Assembly: GCA_034437315.1 (NCBI GenBank)
Contig: DAOTUC010000124.1
Location: 1 to 37,252 of the forward strand
Length of the DNA: 37,252 bases
Direction of reading: 5' to 3'
DNA from: DSAR01 sp034437315
Lineage (GTDB): Bacteria; Chloroflexota; Anaerolineae; B4-G1
The notes below the pieces were generated by a model that made no database searches, was not told the origin of the DNA, and saw only the letters and a list, made by a program, of their open reading frames with translations. The translations under genes were made by a program, and so were the position numbers. Positions 7,729-14,416 of this stretch are shown one piece after another. Each line of letters begins with the position of its first letter. Position 1 is the first letter of the stretch.

Positions 7729-9021
7729 CTACGTGTTAATAAACTCCACCAGCGGATGAAACGCCTTCATAATGCTCACTGCCTCATGCACCAGTGCGTC
7801 ACCATTCCCCTTAGATAGATCCAAAGCTCTTTGCTTGTCGAAGTACTTTCTTACAGACAGATAAGGCAAGTTTATTTGTTCTAAGAGTGTCATAATGTAA
7901 TCAAATCCATCCGCTTGGGACCTCTTAAGTCCATAAAGTCCTTTCTGGTGGATCCCTGCATTCAAAGTTGCTATTTCATAGTCATCATAAATGGTAACCT
8001 GCTTCTGAACACGTTCAGCCATTCGAACCATGAAGGGGCCGGGCAGCGCCGTGACAAGCTCGACGAACTTTCGCCTATCGTGGCGCACTTTCTTCCGCAG
8101 CTTTTCAATTGCGGGTTTCAATTCCACGTTGGCAAAGACCTCAATTCCGTGGTCGTATAATGCAACTGTCTGGTGAGCCCAGTTACCAAATTTTTGATTC
8201 TCTCGCCCCCCGTTTGCCGGGCCGAAAAAAGCGACCCAACAATGATCATCAGAGGGCTTAATATTACCCAAGTGATAATCTCGATAGAACGCATCATTGA
8301 AAGCCCGCATCCCGTCTGGTCCGTTCAGAATCCTGTCGGCAAACGCTTTCATAGTACTACGTATCCATTCCTTGATGGCTATATCCTCATCATCACGTGT
8401 AAAGAAAAAGTCAAATACTCCCTCATCAAAACCGGTAAATTCAGCCATATTATTCCACTCCAAGTATTGTGTAAACTGCCCAACCAGCCACTTATCCTGA
8501 CCACTCAGTCCAGGCAACATACCAATAAAGAACCGGTGTACCTCCGCCCAAGTTCGCACCTTACAGCTTGATTGCTGGTGCGCGTCAATCTGCAACTTCT
8601 GAAAGTGGCATTGCATCTGGTTTCGATCAAGAGGAGAATCTCCCACCTTGCTTTCAATCAAGACGACGTAATCCTTGCCGTAGATCCAGGCGTCAGGGCA
8701 GCTATCCCCCTCGGCCGGCCCCTCGAAATCATCACAGACACAGTCCTCCCCTCTATCTGAGACAAGGCCAAGCAACAATCGTTGCGATTTCGGGCGTATC
8801 CTCATCTCTCCTATGGTCTTCTTCTGTAACGCGAACCTGGCTTCCCCAGTTGCCGCGATATCGAGCCATCTCAGGAACTTGACTACAACTTTGGCACTGC
8901 AATGTTCCAGCGTGTTGATGAGCGCTTTGGTAGTGTTGTCCTCCAATTGTAAATCATAATCTAAGCTCGCCGATTTAGCGCCCCTGTAATAGCAAAAGAT
9001 ATTGTGATGAAAATCAGCCAT
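7729..9021 (-). CDS. Uncharacterised PD-(D/E)XK nuclease-like protein
   Basis: Protein of 430 residues, not recognised by name. Residues 109-125 read PDAWIYGKDYVVLIESK, fitting a PD-(D/E)XK nuclease core (Asp110, Glu123, Lys125), followed by a helix with Gln135 (RNQMQCHF). The rest is a mixed alpha/beta protein without membrane segments. The ATG at 9021 is chosen because GAGAGG lies upstream; the frame opens at a TTG at 9045. It starts 34 bases after the permease gene of operon 2 on the same strand and could be read through from it. It is visibly AT-richer than the exporters and, with convergent higBA, forms a defence-like island. DNA cleavage is inference from the motif. Confidence 0.6.
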   Translation of the reverse strand: MADFHHNIFCYYRGAKSASLDYDLQLEDNTTKALINTLEHCSAKVVVKFLRWLDIAATGEARFALQKKTIGEMRIRPKSQRLLLGLVSDRGEDCVCDDFEGPAEGDSCPDAWIYGKDYVVLIESKVGDSPLDRNQMQCHFQKLQIDAHQQSSCKVRTWAEVHRFFIGMLPGLSGQDKWLVGQFTQYLEWNNMAEFTGFDEGVFDFFFTRDDEDIAIKEWIRSTMKAFADRILNGPDGMRAFNDAFYRDYHLGNIKPSDDHCWVAFFGPANGGRENQKFGNWAHQTVALYDHGIEVFANVELKPAIEKLRKKVRHDRRKFVELVTALPGPFMVRMAERVQKQVTIYDDYEIATLNAGIHQKGLYGLKRSQADGFDYIMTLLEQINLPYLSVRKYFDKQRALDLSKGNGDALVHEAVSIMKAFHPLVEFINT

Positions 9022-9055
9022 CGCATCTACCTCTCTAAAACACAAGATACCACAC

Positions 9056-10183
9056 TCAATCCAACGCCCGCCGCACGTAATATAGCGAGAAGGTCCCGAT
9101 GACCGCTCCCAGCCCCGCCAGCGCCAAGACGTGGGGCCACAACACGTCCAATCCGGCCCCTTTGAGCAGGATCCCCCGCAGGATGGTGAGCCAGTGATAA
9201 GCCGGGATCAAGTTGGCCAGTAACTGCATCACCCGCGGCATCGATTCGACCGGCGCGGCGTAACCGGTGAACATGAAGTCCACCATCCCCACCATCATCA
9301 CCACCAGGAAAGCCTGGTGCTGTGTGCGCGCCCGCACCGAGACGACCATCCCCTTGCCCAGTTCCACCAACACGTAACCGAAGGCCAGCACGAGCAAAAG
9401 CATCAGCGAGCCCTTGACCGGCACGCCAAAGGCCACGTGCGTCATCCCGAGCAGCAGCAGGAAGTCGAAGAAGCCGATGAGCACGACGGGAATGGCCTTA
9501 CCGACGATGATCTCCAGCGACGAGAGCGGCATCACCAGGAGTTGTTCCAGGGTGCCCAGTTCCCGCTCGCGGGAGAAAGAGAGCGCGGCGAAGAGCAGCA
9601 CCGTAAACTCCAGCATCAATCCCAACTCAGCCGGCGTCGTGTATAGGGCCTCACTGAGGGTTTCGTTGAACCAGACGCGCAGGCTGGCGCTAAAATTGGA
9701 GAGATAGCCCGGCGATACCCCCAGGCGTCGCAGGGCGATTTCCTGCCCCATCTCCCGGATCGCGCCCTCCACCGCCCGCAGCGATTCCCGGGCCGGGATG
9801 CTCTCGGCGCCGTTGAGCAGGATCGCCAGCGTCGGCTCGCCCACCGGGGATTCGAGTTCGGCCCCGAAACCGGGCGGGATCACCACGGCGGCGTTGATCT
9901 CTCCTCGATCGAGGGCCTGCTGAATCGCCGCCATATCCCCGGCGTGGGATTCTAGCGCGAACGTGCCCGTATTCTCCAGGGCGACGACCACCTTTCGGCT
10001 GGCAGCGCTGCGATCCTGGTCCAGCACCATCAACGGCAGGTTGACCATCGGTCGCGACGTGGCCCACCCCACCAGCAACAATTCCAACATCCCGCCGAAC
10101 AGCATAAAGGCCGGCATCCACCAATCCCTGATGAGCTGTATGAATTCCTTGACGACAATCGACCAGATTCGGATGAAGAACAT
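9056..10183 (-). CDS. ABC-2 type exporter permease, second of operon 2
   Basis: Permease of 375 residues. An N-terminal motif VVKEFIQLIRDWW and the first helix are followed by an extracytoplasmic domain beginning VLDQDRS and ending SLRVWFNETL. Five more helices follow, with the cytoplasmic loop SRERELGTLEQLLVMPLSS. The start is ATG 10183, with AAGGAAG four bases upstream. An open frame continues to 10294 but is Cys/Leu-rich peptide made entirely of CTTGC repeats, so I rejected it. It is the last exporter gene of operon 2 and is separated from the first permease by the repeat-bracketed four-helix-bundle cassette. Confidence 0.89.
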   Translation of the reverse strand: MFFIRIWSIVVKEFIQLIRDWWMPAFMLFGGMLELLLVGWATSRPMVNLPLMVLDQDRSAASRKVVVALENTGTFALESHAGDMAAIQQALDRGEINAAVVIPPGFGAELESPVGEPTLAILLNGAESIPARESLRAVEGAIREMGQEIALRRLGVSPGYLSNFSASLRVWFNETLSEALYTTPAELGLMLEFTVLLFAALSFSRERELGTLEQLLVMPLSSLEIIVGKAIPVVLIGFFDFLLLLGMTHVAFGVPVKGSLMLLLVLAFGYVLVELGKGMVVSVRARTQHQAFLVVMMVGMVDFMFTGYAAPVESMPRVMQLLANLIPAYHWLTILRGILLKGAGLDVLWPHVLALAGLGAVIGTFSLYYVRRALD

Positions 10184-10194
10184 AGGGCTTCCTT

Positions 10195-10310
10195 GGGAAG
10201 TTACAAGTATGCAAGTGAGCAAGTATGCAAGTGAGCAAGTCTGCAAGTGAGCAAGTAACTTGCAGACTTGCAACCTGCAACTTGTAACTTGCAAACTTGC
10301 TCACTTACTT
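10195..10310. repeat. CTTGC/GCAAG repeat tract, left arm of cassette
   Basis: Units of 7-8 bases alternate as AAGTATGC, AAGTGAGC, AAGTCTGC up to about 10256, then invert to AACTTGC, AGACTTGC, AACCTGC. The inversion creates a perfect 14-bp stem (10235-10248 with 10258-10271) around a nine-base loop. The tract ends within the last codons and the TAA of the four-helix-bundle gene. Its outer end (GGGAAGTTACAAGT) pairs as an inverted repeat with the outer end of the right arm. Confidence 0.8.
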
Positions 10311-10724
10311 GCTTTTATATTGACGCTGTTTTTGGATATTGGGCGCCAGCATAGCGATGATCTCGCTCAACAAATTCATTCGGTGATCTAATACGTCCGA
10401 GGACAGGAGTTGACGCCCCCGCCAATACCAGCCACGCGACTCCCGGGCCTCACCCTGGGCAATGCGAAGGCGGTAGGCGTAGTCCTTGCCGTACCCTCGT
10501 CCATATCCCTCTTCAATATTGGCGCTGATGGCGCCGACGCTGCGGATGTGTTGAGCCGCCACCTCCCGGCCCCGCTTGTCCTTTAGCAAATGCTCGCAAT
10601 CCTCCCAGGCGAGATCGTGGAGAAATAACGCTTTCCGATAGACCTGGAATTCCCACAGCGGATCATCCTGGATCGCCCGATGAACCGTCCCCTGCCAATC
10701 CTCAAAACTCCTGACCCGCGCCAT
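10305..10724 (-). CDS. Four-helix-bundle protein (S23/IVS-Avd superfamily)
   Basis: Protein of 139 residues with the pattern of the four-helix-bundle family (TIGR02436-like): VYRKALFLHDLAW, then AAQHIRSVGAISANIEEGYG and LRIAQGEARESRGWYWRG. Family members include proteins encoded in 23S rRNA intervening sequences and the Avd accessory protein of diversity-generating retroelements; most have no known role. The ATG at 10724 is chosen because GAGGAGG lies six bases upstream; ATG 10730 abuts it. The C-terminal KSK and the stop are written in CTTGC repeat. It lies between two permease genes of operon 2 on the same strand, so it is probably co-transcribed. No reverse transcriptase or rRNA is nearby. 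Confidence 0.8.
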   Translation of the reverse strand: MARVRSFEDWQGTVHRAIQDDPLWEFQVYRKALFLHDLAWEDCEHLLKDKRGREVAAQHIRSVGAISANIEEGYGRGYGKDYAYRLRIAQGEARESRGWYWRGRQLLSSDVLDHRMNLLSEIIAMLAPNIQKQRQYKSK

Positions 10725-10740
10725 AACCATCCTCCTCACT

Positions 10741-10820
10741 TACATACTTGCAACTTGCCTGCTTGCAAACTTGCACACTTGCACACTTGCACACTTGCAA
10801 CTTACAACTTGCAACTTCCC
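10741..10820. repeat. CTTGC repeat tract, right arm of cassette
   Basis: Units read AACTTGC, CTGCTTGC, AAACTTGC, ACACTTGC three times, then AACTTAC, AACTTGC, AACTTCC. Period is 7-8 bases. The tract fills the whole space between the four-helix-bundle start and the stop of the upstream permease gene. Confidence 0.8.
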
Positions 10821-10821
10821 A

Positions 10822-11958
10822 TCACAATTTCTTCCTGAAAAACACCACGCCGACCGTGGTGAACGCGATCCCCAGACCCAAGAGGGCCGCGGTCGAGGGC
10901 CAGAGCACGTCCAGGCCCACGCCGGGGAGGAAGATACCCCGCGTGATCGTGGCATAATGGGTCCCCGGCAACATCATCGCCTCCATCTGTACCTCGGCCG
11001 GCATGGACGCCAGGGGGAAAAATATGCCGGTCAAGAAGAAACCGGGGAAAAAGATCAGCAGGAAAGAGAGGGCCAGGGCGGCCGGCTGTGTACGAATAAA
11101 CACCCCGATCACCATCCCCATGCCCAGCATCGCGAACAGGAAAATCGCAGAGAGGAAGAAAAACAACGGGAAACTGCCGTTGAAAGGGATGTGGAAGGCG
11201 ATCATCGAAAGGATTGGGATCGCGATGACGTTGAACAACCCAACGACGGCGTAGGGGATCATCTTGCCCAGCAGGAGTTCGAGCCGCTTGACCGGCGTGA
11301 CCATCACCTGCTCCAGCGTCCCGTGCTCCCGCTCGTGGGCCAGGGTCAGGGCGACCGACAGCGCCGGAAATCCCAACACCATGGAGATCAACCCGGGGAT
11401 CAGATCGTTGCGCGATTTCAGCCCCGGGTTGTAAAGCGTGCGCACCCGCAGGTCGATCGGCTGCAGCGAGGCCAGGGAAACGCCGGCGCCAATTGACCGG
11501 ATCCGCTCGTTCAGCGTCTCCACGACGAAAGCCTCGGCCCGCCCCCAAATGTGATCGATGGCGAAGGCGCCGCTCTGCGGTTCGGCGCCGTCGATGAGGA
11601 TCTGCAATGGAAGGCCCCGCATCGTCCGCACGTCATCGCCAAACGTCGGGTCGATGATGACGGCGGCCTTGATCGCGCCGCGCACCAGCAGACCCTCAAG
11701 CTCGGCCAACGAATCGACGCGGGCGTGGAGGGACAGGTCATCCCCCTCGGCAATCCGCCGGACGAAGGCCCGCGAGGTCGCGCTGCGGTCGTGGTCGAGC
11801 ACGGCGATGGGTACATTTTTTACGTCGGTCGTCAGCGCGTAGGCCATGATGAACAGAGTGATGGCCGGCGTCAGTATCACCAGGCTCAACGTCATCCGAT
11901 CCCGCATGATGTGATGAATCTCTTTACGAATCATGGCTCCCAGGCGACGCAGCGACAT
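10822..11958 (-). CDS. ABC-2 type exporter permease, first of operon 2
   Basis: Permease of 378 residues. It has the N-terminal MIRKEIHHIMRDR and the first helix ending IMAYAL. An extracytoplasmic domain follows with VLDHDRS and, near its end, TLYNPGLKSRNDLIPG. Five helices follow, with the loop AHEREHGTLEQVMVTPVKR. The layout equals the permeases at 4985 and 9056, and all three are paralogues. It starts one base after the tetR stop and has no ATPase in its own operon, so it must borrow one, plausibly the pair in operon 1 or a distant gene. Substrate is unknown. Confidence 0.9.
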   Translation of the reverse strand: MSLRRLGAMIRKEIHHIMRDRMTLSLVILTPAITLFIMAYALTTDVKNVPIAVLDHDRSATSRAFVRRIAEGDDLSLHARVDSLAELEGLLVRGAIKAAVIIDPTFGDDVRTMRGLPLQILIDGAEPQSGAFAIDHIWGRAEAFVVETLNERIRSIGAGVSLASLQPIDLRVRTLYNPGLKSRNDLIPGLISMVLGFPALSVALTLAHEREHGTLEQVMVTPVKRLELLLGKMIPYAVVGLFNVIAIPILSMIAFHIPFNGSFPLFFFLSAIFLFAMLGMGMVIGVFIRTQPAALALSFLLIFFPGFFLTGIFFPLASMPAEVQMEAMMLPGTHYATITRGIFLPGVGLDVLWPSTAALLGLGIAFTTVGVVFFRKKL

Positions 11959-11959
11959 A

Positions 11960-12565
11960 TCAAGGCCCCTTTTTCAAGCCATCCAGGATGGTATCGACGA
12001 AGGTCTGGCTGATGCATTGTAAATCCAAATCCGGCACAAATTCAGCGTAGGCTGCCAACCCATCGTAAGTGGCCAGGAACGCCCACGCCAGGGATTCCGC
12101 ATCGACCGGCCGGAACTCACCGTTCTGGATCCCCTCCTCAATGATCGCTGCCAGCACGCGCTGATACTGTTCCAACAAATCGTACCAGATGTGACTGGTC
12201 TCCTCGCGGCGCTCGCTCGAGATCCAGAATTCGATGAACAGGCTAAAATAGCCAATCAGCGATTCGCTGAAATCGGCCGCCCCATGCGCCATCGCGCGCA
12301 GCTTCTCGGCGGCCGTCTCGTAGCATATAATGTCAGAAATGGCATCTTCTCCAAATGCCTCGAAAGTGGACGTAAACACCGCCGTTAACAGATCATCTTT
12401 GCTCTCGAAATGCCAATAAAGCGTCCCCTTGCTCAGGCCGCTCTCAGCGACGATGTCGTCCATTGTGGTGTGGTTGTATCCCTTGCGCCTGAAGCAGGCC
12501 AGGGCGGCTTGAAGGATTCGCTCGTGGGTCTCTGCTTTTGCTTGTGAACCAGACGATGACATCAC
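11960..12565 (-). CDS. TetR-family repressor of exporter operon 2
   Basis: TetR-family regulator of 201 residues. The N-terminal DNA-binding part reads ILQAALACFRRKGYNHTTMD, then IVAESGLSKGTLYWHFESKD. The C-terminal helical domain is variable and unlike that of the other TetR here. A GTG at 12565 with GGGGGAG seven bases upstream is the likely start; the next codon is ATG (12562). It is three bases from the upstream small membrane gene. The promoter ahead of the operon carries a 36-bp palindrome containing two GACCGGTC cores, so autoregulation is expected. Confidence 0.9.
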   Translation of the reverse strand: MMSSSGSQAKAETHERILQAALACFRRKGYNHTTMDDIVAESGLSKGTLYWHFESKDDLLTAVFTSTFEAFGEDAISDIICYETAAEKLRAMAHGAADFSESLIGYFSLFIEFWISSERREETSHIWYDLLEQYQRVLAAIIEEGIQNGEFRPVDAESLAWAFLATYDGLAAYAEFVPDLDLQCISQTFVDTILDGLKKGP

Positions 12566-12568
12566 GGG

Positions 12569-12853
12569 CTATCTCCCCCGTCTCCGCTTGATGACGCGCA
12601 GCAGCCACAGAAAGATCACTGCGCCAAAGAGCGGTTCCAGCACCGTTATGACAACAGCGACCGTCCCGCCGATTTCAACCGCTCGCAAGACGTAATAATC
12701 GATCACGCCAGTCACGACCGTCGCCAACACAGCGACGGCGATGTCGGCCGCCAGGCCATAGGGCGGCGACTCCGAACGGACGATGCTCGCCAGGGCGCCC
12801 GCAACCACGCCGATGAGCGTCCAAATCACAAACCAGATGCCAAGCGCGGACAT
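12569..12853 (-). CDS. Small membrane protein, GlsB/YeaQ-like
   Basis: Protein of 94 residues with three predicted transmembrane helices (about 4-24, 33-56, 60-85), Gly/Ala-rich, and a basic C-terminus KRRRGR. The pattern GVVAGALAS followed by PYGLAADIAVAVLATVVTG resembles the transglycosylase-associated (GlsB/YeaQ/YmgE) family, whose role is unclear. The ATG has AAGGAGG seven bases upstream. It is the first gene of exporter operon 2, directly behind the operator palindrome. It may be a stress-related membrane protein co-regulated with the exporter. Family assignment is tentative. Confidence 0.65.
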   Translation of the reverse strand: MSALGIWFVIWTLIGVVAGALASIVRSESPPYGLAADIAVAVLATVVTGVIDYYVLRAVEIGGTVAVVITVLEPLFGAVIFLWLLRVIKRRRGR

Positions 12854-12899
12854 TTTCGACCTCCTTTTTCACTGCCAATATCATGCCCACCCAACGTCT

Positions 12900-12935
12900 T
12901 GACCGACCGGTCAGTCTAGACTGACCGGTCGGTCA
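12900..12935. promoter_or_regulatory. Perfect 36-bp palindrome, paired TetR operators
   Basis: The 36 bases are a perfect inverted repeat centred between 12917 and 12918. Each half contains TGACCGACCGGTCAGTCT or its complement, with GACCGGTC cores at 12905-12912 and 12923-12930, centres 18 bp apart. It lies immediately downstream of a consensus -10 box, where bound TetR would block initiation. Confidence 0.85.
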
Positions 12936-12936
12936 A

Positions 12937-12965
12937 ATTATATAACGACGATTCTATTTTGTCAA
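12937..12965 (-). promoter_or_regulatory. Consensus sigma-70 promoter of exporter operon 2
   Basis: On the minus strand TTGACA (12965-12960) and TATAAT (12942-12937) are separated by exactly 17 bp, a full consensus match. Transcription would begin near 12930, inside the 36-bp palindrome. Confidence 0.85.
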
Positions 12966-13044
12966 GAGCGGGTCTCACGATCTCACGGTTGTCCGGCGAG
13001 GCGACAGGATCGCTCGACAGGCAACGACTAAAAATCCGCATTGC

Positions 13045-13073
13045 TTGACAAAACAGCCGCTTTCCAGTATAGT
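13045..13073 (+). promoter_or_regulatory. Promoter of the lytic transglycosylase gene
   Basis: TTGACA (13045-13050), a 17-bp spacer and TATAGT (13068-13073). Transcription would begin near 13080, leaving a leader of roughly 57 bases. It is divergent from the operon 2 promoter, with about 80 bp between the -35 boxes. Confidence 0.75.
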
Positions 13074-13136
13074 CTTCTCGTAAACATAAGCGCGCCGATG
13101 ACCGGCGCTGGCTATGTGCAGGTCAGGAAAATTTAT

Positions 13137-14408
13137 ATGCGATTTCGCCACCCCTTTATCGCCGTCATTTGCCTGGCGGCGATAATAATTTCTATATACC
13201 CAGGTGAAGCGCTGGCCCAACTCAACGAACCGCCACAGTTCGCCGGGCTCTCTCCTTATTGGTGGACCGCTGTCAGTCGGTGGGATCACATCATCCTGCC
13301 GGCGGCCCAGGAGCGCAACCTGGACCCGGACCTTATCGCTTCCATCATCTGGAAGGAATCCCTGGGGCGGGCGTGGGAACGCGGGCCGGTCGGCGCTGTC
13401 GGCCTGATGGGCATTATGCCTTTCAAGTGGCGTCCAAGCCCTAACGAACTGGAGCAGCCATGGACCAACGTCGCCTGGGGCGCGCGCGCGTTGGCCCACA
13501 CCATCCGCGACGGTCACGGCGATCTTTATTATTCCCTGGCGGCCTACAATGGCGGTTGGGACAAGATCCACCTCCGCGTCACGCGCAATTATGCCGCCGA
13601 TGTGCTCTCCCATTACGCCAAGGCGGTCGCTGCACGATACGACCTTCACGAAGACGGGAATTGGATCGCCATATTCGCCGTTGAAGGAACATCTTCTGAA
13701 CAAAACACCATCACCGTGATCGGCCCTCACCGTCCCCTGGCCCGCTATACCGAGCGCCCGTGGATTCAAGCCAACATCCCCACGAAACCGGTCGGCTCGC
13801 TGCCCCACGCCATCGCCATCAAATTCACCGACGTGTACGGCGTAGAGAACCAGGTCAATGTGTGGCTGGCGTCAGAAAATGGCGTGCCCTTTACAGAATT
13901 ATCTATGGCCGACGCCAAATCCCTGGATCCATCGGCCGGAGACGTCAGCTCGTCCCTACCGGCCGCCGCCCCAACCCAATCCCCCGCCACGCCACATGCA
14001 TCAGCGGAGGAACCGGCGACCGTCATCACGTCAACCCTCGTATCAACCCTCACGTCGACAGAGACGAGCGCGACGCCCACCATCACGTCCACCATCACGT
14101 CTACGATCACGCCCACCATCACGCCCACAGCGACATGTCCGGGAGGCCCGCTCGAAATTGAGGCCTGGCACTTGAGCAAGAAAATTTCCACCGAGAAAGG
14201 TTGGATCGCGACGATTTACATCGGCGCCCACGGCGGGGATTGCAACTACGTCTACACCTGGAACGACGAGTTCAAGGGCGGGCCGACGGCGGGCGGCGTC
14301 ACATTCGAGATACACCAGATCGACCGATTTACGCCGATTATGGGCACAGCGTCGGTGACGTCGATCAGCACGACGGTGGAGATTAAACTGTACATCGAAG
14401 CCCCCTGA
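13137..14408 (+). CDS. Secreted lytic transglycosylase (SLT domain) with Thr-rich linker
   Basis: Protein of 423 residues that should cleave peptidoglycan outside the cell. A Sec signal peptide ends ALA-Q (cleavage after 27). An SLT domain (about 40-170) has catalytic Glu74 in IIWKESLG, then GAVGLMGIMP and YSLAAYNGG. A middle region of about 100 residues follows. A Thr/Ser/Pro-rich linker (about 275-330) is built from short TITSTIT/TITPT repeats. The final beta-rich domain has two cysteines. The start ATG 13137 lies downstream of the promoter and has AGGAAA upstream; the open frame back to 13041 overlaps the -35 box. The C-terminal domain may bind the wall or a partner. Confidence 0.85.
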   Translation: MRFRHPFIAVICLAAIIISIYPGEALAQLNEPPQFAGLSPYWWTAVSRWDHIILPAAQERNLDPDLIASIIWKESLGRAWERGPVGAVGLMGIMPFKWRPSPNELEQPWTNVAWGARALAHTIRDGHGDLYYSLAAYNGGWDKIHLRVTRNYAADVLSHYAKAVAARYDLHEDGNWIAIFAVEGTSSEQNTITVIGPHRPLARYTERPWIQANIPTKPVGSLPHAIAIKFTDVYGVENQVNVWLASENGVPFTELSMADAKSLDPSAGDVSSSLPAAAPTQSPATPHASAEEPATVITSTLVSTLTSTETSATPTITSTITSTITPTITPTATCPGGPLEIEAWHLSKKISTEKGWIATIYIGAHGGDCNYVYTWNDEFKGGPTAGGVTFEIHQIDRFTPIMGTASVTSISTTVEIKLYIEAP

Positions 14409-14416
14409 CGTTTCCT

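Larger units (their letters stand above)
10195..10820. mobile_element. Putative repeat-bracketed cassette carrying a four-helix-bundle gene
   Basis: Both ends carry CTTGC-type repeats and the outermost bases are inverted copies: GGGAAGTT-A-CAAGT at 10195 and, on the other strand, GGGAAGTT-G-CAAGT from 10820. The only gene inside is the four-helix-bundle ORF. The left end touches the Shine-Dalgarno of the downstream permease, and the right end stops one base short of the TGA (10822-10824) of the upstream permease. It fills the spacer without disturbing either gene. No transposase and no clear target duplication are visible, so mobility is inference. Confidence 0.5.

Noticed and set aside
10184..10294. 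N-terminal extension of the second operon 2 permease
   Set aside because: The codons are repeat units giving Cys/Leu-rich peptide; ATG 10183 has a good Shine-Dalgarno and family homology begins there.
10305..10724. Diversity-generating retroelement accessory gene (avd)
   Set aside because: No reverse transcriptase, template repeat or variable repeat is in the window; only the superfamily match remains.
10195..10820. CRISPR array or tandem direct-repeat locus
   Set aside because: Units are 7-8 bp, degenerate and contiguous, with no spacers and no cas genes.
12900..12935. Rho-independent terminator or attachment site
   Set aside because: The palindrome has no T run, sits at a promoter -10/+1 and matches TetR operator symmetry; no integrase is nearby.
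13760..14161. Overlapping frames over the transglycosylase linker
   Set aside because: The 12-bp ACG/ATC-type repeat coding the Thr-rich linker keeps several frames open; only the SLT frame has motifs.
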